From Thiogranum sp. (GTDB lineage: Bacteria > Pseudomonadota > Gammaproteobacteria > DSM-19610), in contig JAGXGS010000060.1 in NCBI GenBank assembly GCA_024636585.1, forward strand, positions 1 through 64,000: a DNA stretch of 64,000 nucleotides. The letters are read 5' to 3'. The notes below the pieces were generated by a model. The model saw only the letters and a program-made list of their open reading frames with translations, was not told where the DNA came from and did no database searches. Shown in pieces: positions 1 to 7,992 of the stretch. Made by a program: the position numbers and the translations under genes. How positions within the stretch are numbered: position 1 is the first letter of the stretch; every line of letters begins with the position of its first letter.

Positions 1-153
1 AAAGCCTTCTATAAAAAAAACTACCCGGTAAAAAAGCTGTACTGGATCGGACTGGGGCTGAACTTCGCCCGCTATCTTCTTGTGTATGCAGTAAGACGCA
101 GCGGCTATCTTTCGCTATCGCTGCTTGGCTCAGCCAAAGGTGACAGCCGGTAG
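1..153 (+). CDS. Probable glycosyltransferase, C-terminal end only (cut by window edge)
   Basis: An open frame runs from base 1 to a TAG at 151-153 and encodes the last 50 residues of a protein; it is too short for the ORF track. It reads FYKKNYPVKKLYWIGLGLNF near its start: a basic, aromatic segment followed by a hydrophobic helix and a basic tail. Family 2 glycosyltransferases that make surface polysaccharides often end this way. That is resemblance of a tail only, because no catalytic domain is visible. It converges with and overlaps the TIGR03790-type gene by 49 bp. The start lies outside the window. Confidence 0.5.
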   Translation, partial: KAFYKKNYPVKKLYWIGLGLNFARYLLVYAVRRSGYLSLSLLGSAKGDSR

Positions 154-1382
154 TAGCCGTCGCCAAGCTTCGGCAGGACAAGCTCCCGCTGATGGTAGTG
201 CACCTGCCAACTGCCAGGCACTCTGCGATACGGGCCGACCGGCTCGACTGAATGACTCAACAGGTAGTGGCCGGGCGAGAGGGTGCGGGTATGCACCCGA
301 ATGTTGCCGTCTGCGGTTTCGAGGCGCATGCCATCGAAAGGTGCGGCCAGCGGTTCCCCGATAAAGATACCTTCGCCCGGCTGTTGCACGCTTCTCCAGT
401 AGGCTTCGATGAGGGTACTGCCGCTGCCGTAGCTGTCCATGAGAATCCCGGGATTTGGAAACTTTCCGACTACATTGCAGGGTTCGACGACGGTACCGAA
501 ACTGCCGGTTGCGCCGGCCTTTAACCACTCCATGGCACTCATCTGCACACCGCCGCCGGTCAGTCGGCCACCAGTCGAAGTGAGATGATCGGCGACTGCA
601 CCAGGCTGGAATCTCAGCGTATCGAGGCCGTTCACCCGGATTTTCCCGGTGAAGTAAAACAACACATCGTGCCGATCGCGCAACGCGTCGCTCATGACGA
701 TCTCGGTATCGATCCAGTCCTGCATGGCGGCAGCAATCTTTGGAAAAAAGACCGCCCGCACGTTACGCGCTTTGTCCCGGGTACTGACGAGGTAGGCGGT
801 GCCTGATGGCTGGCTGCCATCAGAGGCCAGGCCGCGATCAATGAGTGCTTTTGCATCAGCGAAATTTTCAGCGGCAATACTCATGCTCGGACGGATGCCG
901 AGATCCTGGTAGGGACTGGTGCCGCGCCAGGCGTAGTAGGGACTGTGCCGGGTTGCTGCGCAGCGCTGCGCCGAACACCAGCTCCTGTCGAAACCGAACG
1001 TCAGCGCCGACGTGATCGACATGCACTGCACCTGGAACGGCGCCGCCCAGGTAATTGCATAGGCCTGGATGTGCGCTGGCGTCCCCTGTTCCACTTCACT
1101 CCTGAAGCGACTGAAATCAGCCTCGGTCATTGATAGCTTGCCCGGCGTAAAGCTGACGTGCAGCAGATTATCCGCAGGAAGGTTCCGGGCCTGCATGTAG
1201 TAATTGCCGATGCGTACACTCAGGGGATCGGCATCGTTGACAATGACCGCCAGCTCGCTGGCCTGCAGTCGGTGTTCCGGCAGCAGCAGCGGGGGTGCGG
1301 CAGCAACAGCCATCGGCACCCGCATCAGCAGAAGCAGCAGGCAGAATGATTTCAGGAAACTGGAGGTGTTCAACAGGTACAT
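105..1382 (-). CDS. TIGR03790 family exported protein of unknown function
   Basis: The 425-residue product begins with a basic start and a hydrophobic stretch (roughly residues 10-28, ending AVAAA), consistent with a Sec signal peptide. The mature N-terminus, with LAVIVNDADPLSVRIGNYYM, matches what I know of the TIGR03790 family, an uncharacterised bacterial family. No catalytic motif can be named. It lies 12 bp downstream of the ADP-ribosylglycohydrolase gene on the same strand, so the two are probably co-transcribed. Its 3' end overlaps the convergent glycosyltransferase tail. A secreted or periplasmic location is inferred from the signal peptide only. Confidence 0.8.
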   Translation of the reverse strand: MYLLNTSSFLKSFCLLLLLMRVPMAVAAAPPLLLPEHRLQASELAVIVNDADPLSVRIGNYYMQARNLPADNLLHVSFTPGKLSMTEADFSRFRSEVEQGTPAHIQAYAITWAAPFQVQCMSITSALTFGFDRSWCSAQRCAATRHSPYYAWRGTSPYQDLGIRPSMSIAAENFADAKALIDRGLASDGSQPSGTAYLVSTRDKARNVRAVFFPKIAAAMQDWIDTEIVMSDALRDRHDVLFYFTGKIRVNGLDTLRFQPGAVADHLTSTGGRLTGGGVQMSAMEWLKAGATGSFGTVVEPCNVVGKFPNPGILMDSYGSGSTLIEAYWRSVQQPGEGIFIGEPLAAPFDGMRLETADGNIRVHTRTLSPGHYLLSHSVEPVGPYRRVPGSWQVHYHQRELVLPKLGDGYYRLSPLAEPSSDSER

Positions 1383-1394
1383 CTGCGGTCTATG

Positions 1395-2186
1395 CTACCT
1401 GTTGCGCGGCGCCGCGGAAAGATTGTGCCGATCGCGGAATGCGTTTACCACATCCCACAGATCGTCGGTCAGAATTTCCTGCACGCGATTTGCAATCTCC
1501 TCCGGCACTGCGCCGTAGAACGCTTCAGCAATGCCTCCGGCAATGCACGCCTGCGTATCGCTGTCGCCGCCCAGCGAAATGGCATTGCGAATTGCATCTT
1601 CGCAGGAATGCGACTCAAGGAACGCGATGAGCGCCTCCGGAACGCTGCCCTGGCAGGATACGTCGAACACGTAGGTCGGGCGTATGCTATCCAGAGACCG
1701 CTCCAGATCATAGCCGAATCGCTGGGTAATCTGATCTTTTATGGCCGCTTTGTCCTGTCCGGTGCGGGCAAGAAACACCGCAAGTGCGGTCGCCTGCGCG
1801 CCCTTGATGCCTTCAGGGTGATTGTGCGTCACTTCTGCGCTCAGACGCGCCTGCCGAAGCACCTCGTCTTCAGTCGAAAACGCGAATCCGACCGGACTCA
1901 CCCGCATGGCCGAGCCATTGCCCCAGCTGTTGTAAGGCAGGGGGTCGGATGAATGAAGCCAGCGATTGAACGAGGCGCCATAGCCGGCATTCGGGTAGCG
2001 CCGTCCATATTTTCTCAGCGCGTCCTGGTAGGGAGCGCCGGAGAGTATCGCATCGGCAACTGCGACGCTCAGCACTGTATCGTCGGTGAAGCGGCAGCGG
2101 GCATCGAAGAGCGGAAAGTCCCTGGTCCTGATTGCGTCGTGTTCGTAGACCGAACCGATGATGTCTCCCGCGATCGCTCCTAACAT
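1395..2186 (-). CDS. ADP-ribosylglycohydrolase family protein (DraG-like)
   Basis: The 263-residue product has the family layout. It starts GAIAGDIIGS, has the metal-binding FTDDT motif at about residues 33-37, and a late GGDSDTQACIAGG motif near residues 206-218 that supplies further Mg/Mn ligands. The family removes ADP-ribose from arginine (DraG) or other acceptors, or acts on related ADP-ribosyl compounds, so the exact substrate is not predictable. No draT or nitrogenase genes are nearby, so a nitrogen-fixation role is not supported. It is first in a likely two-gene unit with the TIGR03790 gene and divergent from the next gene. Confidence 0.9.
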   Translation of the reverse strand: MLGAIAGDIIGSVYEHDAIRTRDFPLFDARCRFTDDTVLSVAVADAILSGAPYQDALRKYGRRYPNAGYGASFNRWLHSSDPLPYNSWGNGSAMRVSPVGFAFSTEDEVLRQARLSAEVTHNHPEGIKGAQATALAVFLARTGQDKAAIKDQITQRFGYDLERSLDSIRPTYVFDVSCQGSVPEALIAFLESHSCEDAIRNAISLGGDSDTQACIAGGIAEAFYGAVPEEIANRVQEILTDDLWDVVNAFRDRHNLSAAPRNR

Positions 2187-2314
2187 GGCACGAGTTTCCC
2201 AATTTGAATGTCCGGTAGAATTGGCGCTGGGCCGTAGGGCTTTGCTGCTTTTATCCTAGCATCCGCATGCCTCGTCCACAGGGGCGATCCAGCGTTGCGG
2301 CGAGAGTCAGCGCC

Positions 2315-2343
2315 TTGTCTGCGAAACACTGCTGGACTAGTAT
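2315..2343 (+). promoter_or_regulatory. Putative sigma-70 promoter for the gene at 2362
   Basis: A TTGTCT hexamer at 2315-2320 and TAGTAT at 2338-2343 are separated by 17 bp; each matches the consensus at 4 of 6 positions. The start would fall about 10 bp upstream of the ATG, leaving a very short leader with GGGGG as its purine-rich element. This was assigned by eye. Confidence 0.35.
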
Positions 2344-2361
2344 CATTACGGGGGTCTGAAC

Positions 2362-3333
2362 ATGAATCCATTTAATTATATTGGCTGGTCCGGATTGCGA
2401 AAGCTCCTGAACCAGTCGCTGGCGGAGCGGGGGACAGGGCTCAGTCAGCACGCCGACATTCGCGCGCGGGTGGAGCAGGTGGTCGATGGCACCGATGCCC
2501 GCATCCGTCTGGTCAGTGGCTATCGGAAAAAGCTGCGCGGAGTGGTGGAGGGCGCCCTTGATTATGCTGACTCTGTAGTCGCGCAAATCCCGCCGGCCAT
2601 CGAGATCAGTCGGCGCAGTTTCGGTGCTGACCCACATGTGAACGCCTTTTTCGCGAGGTTTGCAGAGGTCAGGGAGATGATCCGCCACAGCTCCGAGATG
2701 CAGGAGTTTCTGGGCGACAGTGGCGGTGCAGACATGCCCTCTTGCTACGCCCTGATGTGCATGCATAAAACGGAAAGAACCGTGATGGGCATGGAGTTGT
2801 CGGGTGATATCGTGAAGAGGGATGTAGCACAGGTCGCGGTCGGTTTTTCCGGACAGAGGCTCTATTCGCCCGCCCCGAGCGAAGCCGAAGTGCGGGAAGG
2901 TTTGAAAGACTGCCTGTTCACCGGTCTGATGACCAGTGCACTCGAGCGTATTGTGCAGTCGAGACATGCAGGCGAACGTCTGCGCAGTCAGCAGCAGATC
3001 CTGAATGCGCGCCTGCTGCGCTTGCAGCGCGAGCGGAACACGGACAGCGCTGCAGAGATACGCAGCATTCAGCAGGAACTGCAGGTATTGGAGCAGAAGC
3101 TGGCTGCCGCCCCTCTGGTTACGCCGCAGCAATCGCTCGAGTTCGTAAAAGAGGTCTTCAGTAATCCGGAAGCCTTTGTCAGAATCAGCAACAGCGTGCT
3201 CAGGCTCAACAAGATGGGTATAAAGATCCCCGAGGATTCAACCCAACCCGGCAATCAACTCGAACTGACCGAAGTGACTATCGGAAACGAGCAACCAAGA
3301 ATCGTCACACTGGTAAATTTGGGGTCAGAGTAA
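2362..3333 (+). CDS. Hypothetical protein with C-terminal coiled coil
   Basis: I do not recognise this 323-residue protein. It has no signal peptide or membrane segment and is probably cytoplasmic. Residues about 195-255 are rich in Arg, Gln, Glu and Leu with heptad-like spacing (QQQILNARLLRLQRER), suggesting a coiled coil. A central part contains three Cys (CYALMCMHK and a later Cys). The last six residues, VNLGSE, and the stop are encoded by the left arm of an inverted repeat, so the native C-terminus may have been replaced when the repeat arrived. The gene is divergent from the ADP-ribosylglycohydrolase and convergent with ppc, so it stands alone. The ATG at 2362 follows a GGGGGTC element. 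Confidence 0.75.
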   Translation: MNPFNYIGWSGLRKLLNQSLAERGTGLSQHADIRARVEQVVDGTDARIRLVSGYRKKLRGVVEGALDYADSVVAQIPPAIEISRRSFGADPHVNAFFARFAEVREMIRHSSEMQEFLGDSGGADMPSCYALMCMHKTERTVMGMELSGDIVKRDVAQVAVGFSGQRLYSPAPSEAEVREGLKDCLFTGLMTSALERIVQSRHAGERLRSQQQILNARLLRLQRERNTDSAAEIRSIQQELQVLEQKLAAAPLVTPQQSLEFVKEVFSNPEAFVRISNSVLRLNKMGIKIPEDSTQPGNQLELTEVTIGNEQPRIVTLVNLGSE

Positions 3334-3398
3334 AAACTCCGCTCTCAGTAGCGCCAAACCATCGCAGAGGATAGATTTTACTCTGACCCCGAATTTAC
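3313..3398. repeat. 86-bp inverted repeat (GGGGTCAGAGTAAAA type)
   Basis: The left arm (3313-3335) and right arm (3376-3398) are 23 bp each, complementary at 22 of 23 positions, and separated by 40 bp. The core GGGGTCAGAGTAAAA is a motif I associate with dispersed palindromic (REP/MITE-like) elements in proteobacterial genomes, some of them linked to Y1-type transposases. That link is from memory, not shown here. The element sits between two convergent genes. Its left arm starts exactly on a codon boundary and supplies the end of the upstream CDS; its right arm ends 4 bp before the ppc stop. It could also act as a bidirectional transcription stop, though it lacks a classical T-tract. Confidence 0.85.
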
Positions 3399-3402
3399 AA
3401 AT

Positions 3403-6228
3403 TTAGCCGGTGTTGCGCATTCCGCTGGCAATTGCGTTGATGGAGCGGAGCAGCGGTTGCAGCCAGCGATCCTGTTCTTCATTGCTGAGGCGGGTATCGC
3501 GGACGCGGCCGAGCAGGGTCACCTGTATGTGGTTCAGTGGATCGAGGTAGGGCTCGCGGCGCAGCAGCGACAGGCTGAGGACGGGGTTTTCCTCCAGCAG
3601 GAACTGGATGTTTGCGACTTCTTTCACCATCTTCAGGGTCAGGTCGTGCTCGTCGCGGATGCGGCTGTAGATTGCCTGTGCCCGCTCCTGATTTTCGGCC
3701 AGTCGCGTATAGCGATGGGCGATCTCCATTTCCGCTTTGGCCAGCGACATCTGGGCGTTGCTGAGCAGGGCGCGGAAGAACGGCCAGTCGCGGTAGATGG
3801 CGCGCAGTGTTTCCAGGTTGTCGGGATGGGCGGCGGCGAACGCCTGCAGTGCATTGCCGATGCCATACCAGGCCGGCAGTGTGTGCCGCGACTGTGCCCA
3901 GCCGAACACCCAGGGAATAGCGCGGATGGAATTCTTTGAGCGGTCCTGCTTGCTGCGGTGGCTGGGGCGCGAGCCGATGTTGAGCAGCCCGATCTCGGTT
4001 ACCGGTGTCGCCTCATAGAAGTAGTCGAGCAGGCCTTCGGTGCGATCGATGAGATCGCGGTAGGCCTGTTCGCCACGCTCTGCCAGGCCTTCCATGATGC
4101 TGGAATATTCGGTGTGCTCATCGTCATGGTCCTGTACGACATTGCGACTGGCTTTGAGGAGACCGGTGAGGCCCATGGTCAGCTCATACACAGCAGTTTC
4201 TTCATTGCTGTATTTGTACGACAGGACTTCACCCTGTTCGGTGAACTTGATCTGTCCATGAACCGTCCCTTCGGGTTGCGACAGGATCGCATCATGGGTG
4301 GGGCCGCCGCCGCGGCCAAGGGTGCCGCCGCGGCCGTGGAACAGGCGGCACTGCACGTCGTGACCTGCGGTAATGCGGATGATGTTCTGCTGCGCCTTGT
4401 AGAGGTTCCATGCCGAAGCGAGGATGCCGCCGTCCTTGCAGGAGTCGGAGTAGCCGAGCATGATCTCCTGCAGATTGCCGGAGGCTTTCAATAACTGGCG
4501 ATAGACATTTTGTTCGAGCAGCATGGTCAGCACCTGCTCGACGTGCGCCAGGTCTTCGATGGTCTCGAACAACGGGCTGATGCGGATGTGGCAGAACCAG
4601 TCGTCTGCACCGCGCCGCCCGGCCAGGCCGCACAGTGACGCCAGCCACATCAGCTCCAGTACATGACTGGCATTGTGGGTCATTGAAATGACATAGGTGC
4701 CGAAGGCCTCGGCGCTGACTTCGTGGCGCATGTTGGCCATGACGTCCAGTACTTGCAGGGTTTCCGCGGTGGCTTCGCTCAGTGTGTTGCGCTGGATCGC
4801 GGGCGGCGGGTTTTCCAGTAGCTGGCACAACAGCGCGATGCGCTGCGTTTCCTCGAGCCCTGCATAATCGGGCTGCTCCGGCAACTGCCGGCACAGCTCG
4901 CTGACCGCGTCGCTGTGACGGCTGGATTCCTGACGGATATCCAGGTGCTGCAGGAAGAAGCCGAAGGTTTCCACCAGTCGCACCAGGTCCAGCAGTTCGG
5001 CGCGCGACACATTATGATCGCCATGCGATGAGAGCGACTCGTGGATCAATTGCAGATCAGCCAGAAGCTCCTGTTCATTGTCATAGTGCGCCGGGAAATC
5101 TTCCGCCCTTATCTCGTTTCCATGCTCGATGCGCTGGTTGGTCAGCTCCAGGTTCTGCCGCAATCGATTGCGCATTATGTAGAGCTTTCGTCGATAGGGC
5201 TCGTGTGAAAACCGGTTCGGGTATTCGCCGATGATATCCGGAAACTCGCGCAGGTCCTGTTCGAGGCGTTCAGTGAAAGCCTGGCTGGGCTGTATCAGGC
5301 GGCTGGAATAGGTGAGCTTACTGCGCAGCTCATCGACGCGACGCAGGTATTCGTGCAGCACTTCGCGCATGTGCATTCGCAATGCGAATTCGGTGGTAGC
5401 GGGTTTGACGAACGGATTGCCGTCGCGGTCGCCACCGATCCAGGAACCGAATTGCAGCAGTCCGGGCACTTCCAGTTCGACTTCGCCATAGGTGCGGCGC
5501 ACTGATTTTTCCAGGTAACGGTAAACACGTGGCACCGCCTGGAAGAGGCATTCGCGGAAATAGAACAGGCTGTTGCGGATTTCGTCTTCGACGCTGGGTT
5601 TGTGCATGCGCACTTCGTCGGTCTTCCAGAGTATCTGCACCTGACTGCGTAGCTCACTGATGATTTCTGCGCGTTCGAGGCGGCTCAGCCGTGTTTGATC
5701 GAGTCTTTCCGCAGTGACGAAAATGCTGCGCAGGTTATGCATGACTGCGCGGCGTTTCGACTCGGTCGGATGCGCGGTAAATACCGGCAGGTACAGAGTG
5801 CTGTTCAACAGTGTCTGTATCTGTTCGACATTGATATCCGAGGCATGAAAATCGCGCATTGTGTGATCGAAGGAACCGATCCACAGCGGACCGCCTTCGC
5901 GCACCCGGCGCCGGCGCTCCTTGTGCAGAAATGCTTCTTCGGCCAGATTTACCAGGCTGAAATAGAGATTGAAGGCACGTACCACATGGCCGAGGGTGTC
6001 CGGGTCCAGAGTGTCGATTTTGCGGGTAAGGCGGGCGCGCAGCGCCGGATCATCTTCGCGGCGCAGGCGAATGAAGCCCTTGCGCAGCATTTCCACGGCG
6101 GCCAGCACATCGCGTCCGGCCTGCTGCGTGAGCACTTCACCGAGCAGATTGCCGAACAGGCGCACGCGCGAGCGCAATGCCTTGTCCCGGGTTCGTATTG
6201 ACAGGCTTTGTTTCACTGGCATATCCAA
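3403..6228 (-). CDS. ppc: Phosphoenolpyruvate carboxylase
   Basis: Ppc carboxylates phosphoenolpyruvate with bicarbonate to oxaloacetate, refilling the TCA cycle. The 941-residue length fits the bacterial enzyme (about 880-950). The catalytic His segment TAHPTESKRR is near residue 150. Later come GYSDSCKDGG, then LFHGRGGTLGRGGGPTHDAI, which forms the mobile loop and active site. The C-terminus ends RNTG, the conserved tetrapeptide that completes the active and allosteric region. It is transcribed as a single gene on minus, downstream of glgA, with a perfect TATAAT about 65 bp upstream of its start. Confidence 0.98.
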   Translation of the reverse strand: MDMPVKQSLSIRTRDKALRSRVRLFGNLLGEVLTQQAGRDVLAAVEMLRKGFIRLRREDDPALRARLTRKIDTLDPDTLGHVVRAFNLYFSLVNLAEEAFLHKERRRRVREGGPLWIGSFDHTMRDFHASDINVEQIQTLLNSTLYLPVFTAHPTESKRRAVMHNLRSIFVTAERLDQTRLSRLERAEIISELRSQVQILWKTDEVRMHKPSVEDEIRNSLFYFRECLFQAVPRVYRYLEKSVRRTYGEVELEVPGLLQFGSWIGGDRDGNPFVKPATTEFALRMHMREVLHEYLRRVDELRSKLTYSSRLIQPSQAFTERLEQDLREFPDIIGEYPNRFSHEPYRRKLYIMRNRLRQNLELTNQRIEHGNEIRAEDFPAHYDNEQELLADLQLIHESLSSHGDHNVSRAELLDLVRLVETFGFFLQHLDIRQESSRHSDAVSELCRQLPEQPDYAGLEETQRIALLCQLLENPPPAIQRNTLSEATAETLQVLDVMANMRHEVSAEAFGTYVISMTHNASHVLELMWLASLCGLAGRRGADDWFCHIRISPLFETIEDLAHVEQVLTMLLEQNVYRQLLKASGNLQEIMLGYSDSCKDGGILASAWNLYKAQQNIIRITAGHDVQCRLFHGRGGTLGRGGGPTHDAILSQPEGTVHGQIKFTEQGEVLSYKYSNEETAVYELTMGLTGLLKASRNVVQDHDDEHTEYSSIMEGLAERGEQAYRDLIDRTEGLLDYFYEATPVTEIGLLNIGSRPSHRSKQDRSKNSIRAIPWVFGWAQSRHTLPAWYGIGNALQAFAAAHPDNLETLRAIYRDWPFFRALLSNAQMSLAKAEMEIAHRYTRLAENQERAQAIYSRIRDEHDLTLKMVKEVANIQFLLEENPVLSLSLLRREPYLDPLNHIQVTLLGRVRDTRLSNEEQDRWLQPLLRSINAIASGMRNTG

Positions 6229-6293
6229 ATTTCATCTGTGTGCTGTACCGGCGAGCGCGTCCTGCGGGACGTCACCGGGTGCCGGGGCGCGCC

Positions 6294-6299
6294 ATTATA
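6294..6299 (-). promoter_or_regulatory. Perfect -10 hexamer upstream of ppc
   Basis: On the minus strand the sequence reads GGGTATAATGG, giving a consensus -10 box about 65 bp upstream of the ppc start. No recognisable -35 lies 16-18 bp upstream (the sequence there is GC-rich), so the promoter would need an activator or is weak. Confidence 0.35.
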
Positions 6300-6340
6300 C
6301 CCGCTTCGCTGTGCCAGCGGGGCACCAGGTCCGGCACAGT

Positions 6341-6370
6341 AAAAAAAAGCCCAATCAGTAACCTGGCGCT
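6341..6370 (-). terminator. Probable intrinsic terminator of glgA
   Basis: Read on the minus strand, AGCGCCA and TGGGCT pair as a 6-bp stem with one bulged G, around a 10-nt loop, followed directly by a run of T. It begins 14 bp after the glgA stop codon. The stem is modest but the T-tract is good. Confidence 0.5.
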
Positions 6371-6383
6371 ATTTTCCTTGTCA

Positions 6384-7877
6384 CTAGAAGGGGTTTGAGG
6401 CGGTGCGTCGCATCCCGGCTTCCCTGATCCGCAGGTCCAGTATCTGCTGATACAGATCCACATATACCTTTGCGCTTTGCTCCCAGGAAAAGTCCTGCTG
6501 CATTCCGGTCTGCACCAGGTCTTTCCAGACCCGCTGCTGGGCATAGAGATTGAGCGCCCGATCGATGGCGTGCAGCAACTGGTCCGGTTCAGGCTCATTA
6601 AAGACGAAACCGGTTGCGGTCTGTGCATACAGGTTCGGGCCATTGGCATCCACGACCGAGTCGGCGAGTCCGCCGGTGCGCCGTACAATAGGAGGAGTGC
6701 CGTAACGCAGGCTGTACAACTGGTTCAGCCCGCAGGGTTCGAAGAGCGAAGGCATCAGAAATGTATCGGAGCCGGCTTCCACCAGGTGCGCCAGTCCTTC
6801 ATCGTAAGCGATACGCACGCCGATCTTGCTGCGATGTGCCGTATGGGCGGCGCGCAGCGCCTGTTCGAGTTCCGGCTGACCGGTGCCCAGTATCACCAGT
6901 TGCATGGGCCGCTGCAGCAGTTCAGGAATCAGATCCAATATCAGGCCGAGTCCTTTCTGTTCCACCAGTCTCCCGACATGTCCGAATACCGGGATATCCG
7001 GGCGCGATGGCAGCTCGAAGGCGTTCTGCAGGGCGATCTTGTTTTCCTGTTTCAGGCGCAGGGTGCGGGCGGTGTAGGTGAACGGGATCAGTCGGTCGCG
7101 ACCGGGATTCCAGTCGCGGTAATCGACGCCATTCAGAATGCCGGTCAGGCGATCTCTGCGATGCGTCAGCAGGCCATGCAATCCGCAACCGAATTCGGCG
7201 CTGCGGATCTCCTTTGCATAGGTCGGGCTTACAGTGGACAGCCAGTCCGCAAACACCAGCCCACCCTTTAAATAGGAGATACGCCCGTGAAACTCCAGTT
7301 CGTGCATCGACCACCAGCTGTCCGGCAGCCCCAGTCCGGCAACCTCGGCGCGATCGAACAGACCCTGATAGCTGAGATTGTGGATGGTGAACAGGGTGGC
7401 CGGTCGCTGCGCTTCCGAGGCCAGCAGTGCCGGCACCAGTCCGGTCTGCCAGTCGTTGCAGTGCACCAGATCGGGGCGCCAGTTCAGTCCGGCGCGATCC
7501 ATGGCCAGTTCGCAGACGGCGCGAGCGAACAGCGCGAAACGCGCCGCATTATCCGGCCAGTCAGTGCCCCCCGGTTCGCCATAGGGGCCGCCTGGGCGAT
7601 CGAAATACTCGGGCGCGTCGACCAGGTACAGACGTACCCGACTGTTCGGCAGGCGTCCCAGCAAAATGCGCACCGGTGTCCGGGCCACCGGCAACGTCAG
7701 TTCCGCCACGCATTGCAGCGCGCCCGCGGCCGCGATTGCCTGCGGATAGGCCGGCATTATCAGCCGTACTTCCTGCCGGGAATTTTTCAGTGTGCGCGGC
7801 AGACTGCCACTTACGTCAGCGAGACCGCCGGTTTTGATCAGCGGATGTGCTTCGCTGCTGGCAAAAAGAATGTCCAT
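6384..7877 (-). CDS. glgA: Glycogen synthase (ADP-glucose type)
   Basis: GlgA extends alpha-1,4-glucan chains from ADP-glucose. The 497-residue product is a GT5/GT-B enzyme. It opens MDILFASSEAHPLIKTGGLADV, where KTGGLADV is the KxGGL nucleotide-sugar site. The C-terminal Rossmann half carries GRLVEQKGLGLIL and the late acidic motif MPSLFEPCGLNQLY, with the catalytic Glu. It is divergent from zwf across a 115-bp gap that contains a small inverted repeat next to its start. No other glycogen genes (glgB, glgC, glgP) are in the window. Confidence 0.97.
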   Translation of the reverse strand: MDILFASSEAHPLIKTGGLADVSGSLPRTLKNSRQEVRLIMPAYPQAIAAAGALQCVAELTLPVARTPVRILLGRLPNSRVRLYLVDAPEYFDRPGGPYGEPGGTDWPDNAARFALFARAVCELAMDRAGLNWRPDLVHCNDWQTGLVPALLASEAQRPATLFTIHNLSYQGLFDRAEVAGLGLPDSWWSMHELEFHGRISYLKGGLVFADWLSTVSPTYAKEIRSAEFGCGLHGLLTHRRDRLTGILNGVDYRDWNPGRDRLIPFTYTARTLRLKQENKIALQNAFELPSRPDIPVFGHVGRLVEQKGLGLILDLIPELLQRPMQLVILGTGQPELEQALRAAHTAHRSKIGVRIAYDEGLAHLVEAGSDTFLMPSLFEPCGLNQLYSLRYGTPPIVRRTGGLADSVVDANGPNLYAQTATGFVFNEPEPDQLLHAIDRALNLYAQQRVWKDLVQTGMQQDFSWEQSAKVYVDLYQQILDLRIREAGMRRTASNPF

Positions 7878-7884
7878 TATTGTT

Positions 7885-7904
7885 ACCTGATTGAATTGTC
7901 AGGT
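7885..7904. repeat. Inverted repeat in the glgA-zwf divergent region
   Basis: ACCTGA at 7885-7890 and TCAGGT at 7899-7904 are perfect inverted copies around an 8-bp spacer, beginning 7 bp upstream of the glgA start codon. It could be an operator or an mRNA hairpin that masks the glgA ribosome site. No regulator is assigned. Confidence 0.35.
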
Positions 7905-7992
7905 AGGTTGCGTTAACACCCGGCAAGCGTCAAGCTGGTATAGCCGGTTCGGTCGTGAGTCCGGCCACTCGAATTGAAGGGTTTGTTCAGGC

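Noticed and set aside
2251-3132. 293-aa minus-strand ORF opposite the hypothetical gene
   Set aside because: I considered it because the plus-strand gene is unrecognised. The plus frame has a promoter, a purine-rich ribosome site and a balanced coiled-coil composition, while the minus frame looks like a shadow.
6309-6348. CTGTGCC/GGCACAG hairpin with an A-run as glgA terminator
   Set aside because: On the minus strand the T-run comes before this stem, not after it. The stem at 6341-6370 is the better candidate.
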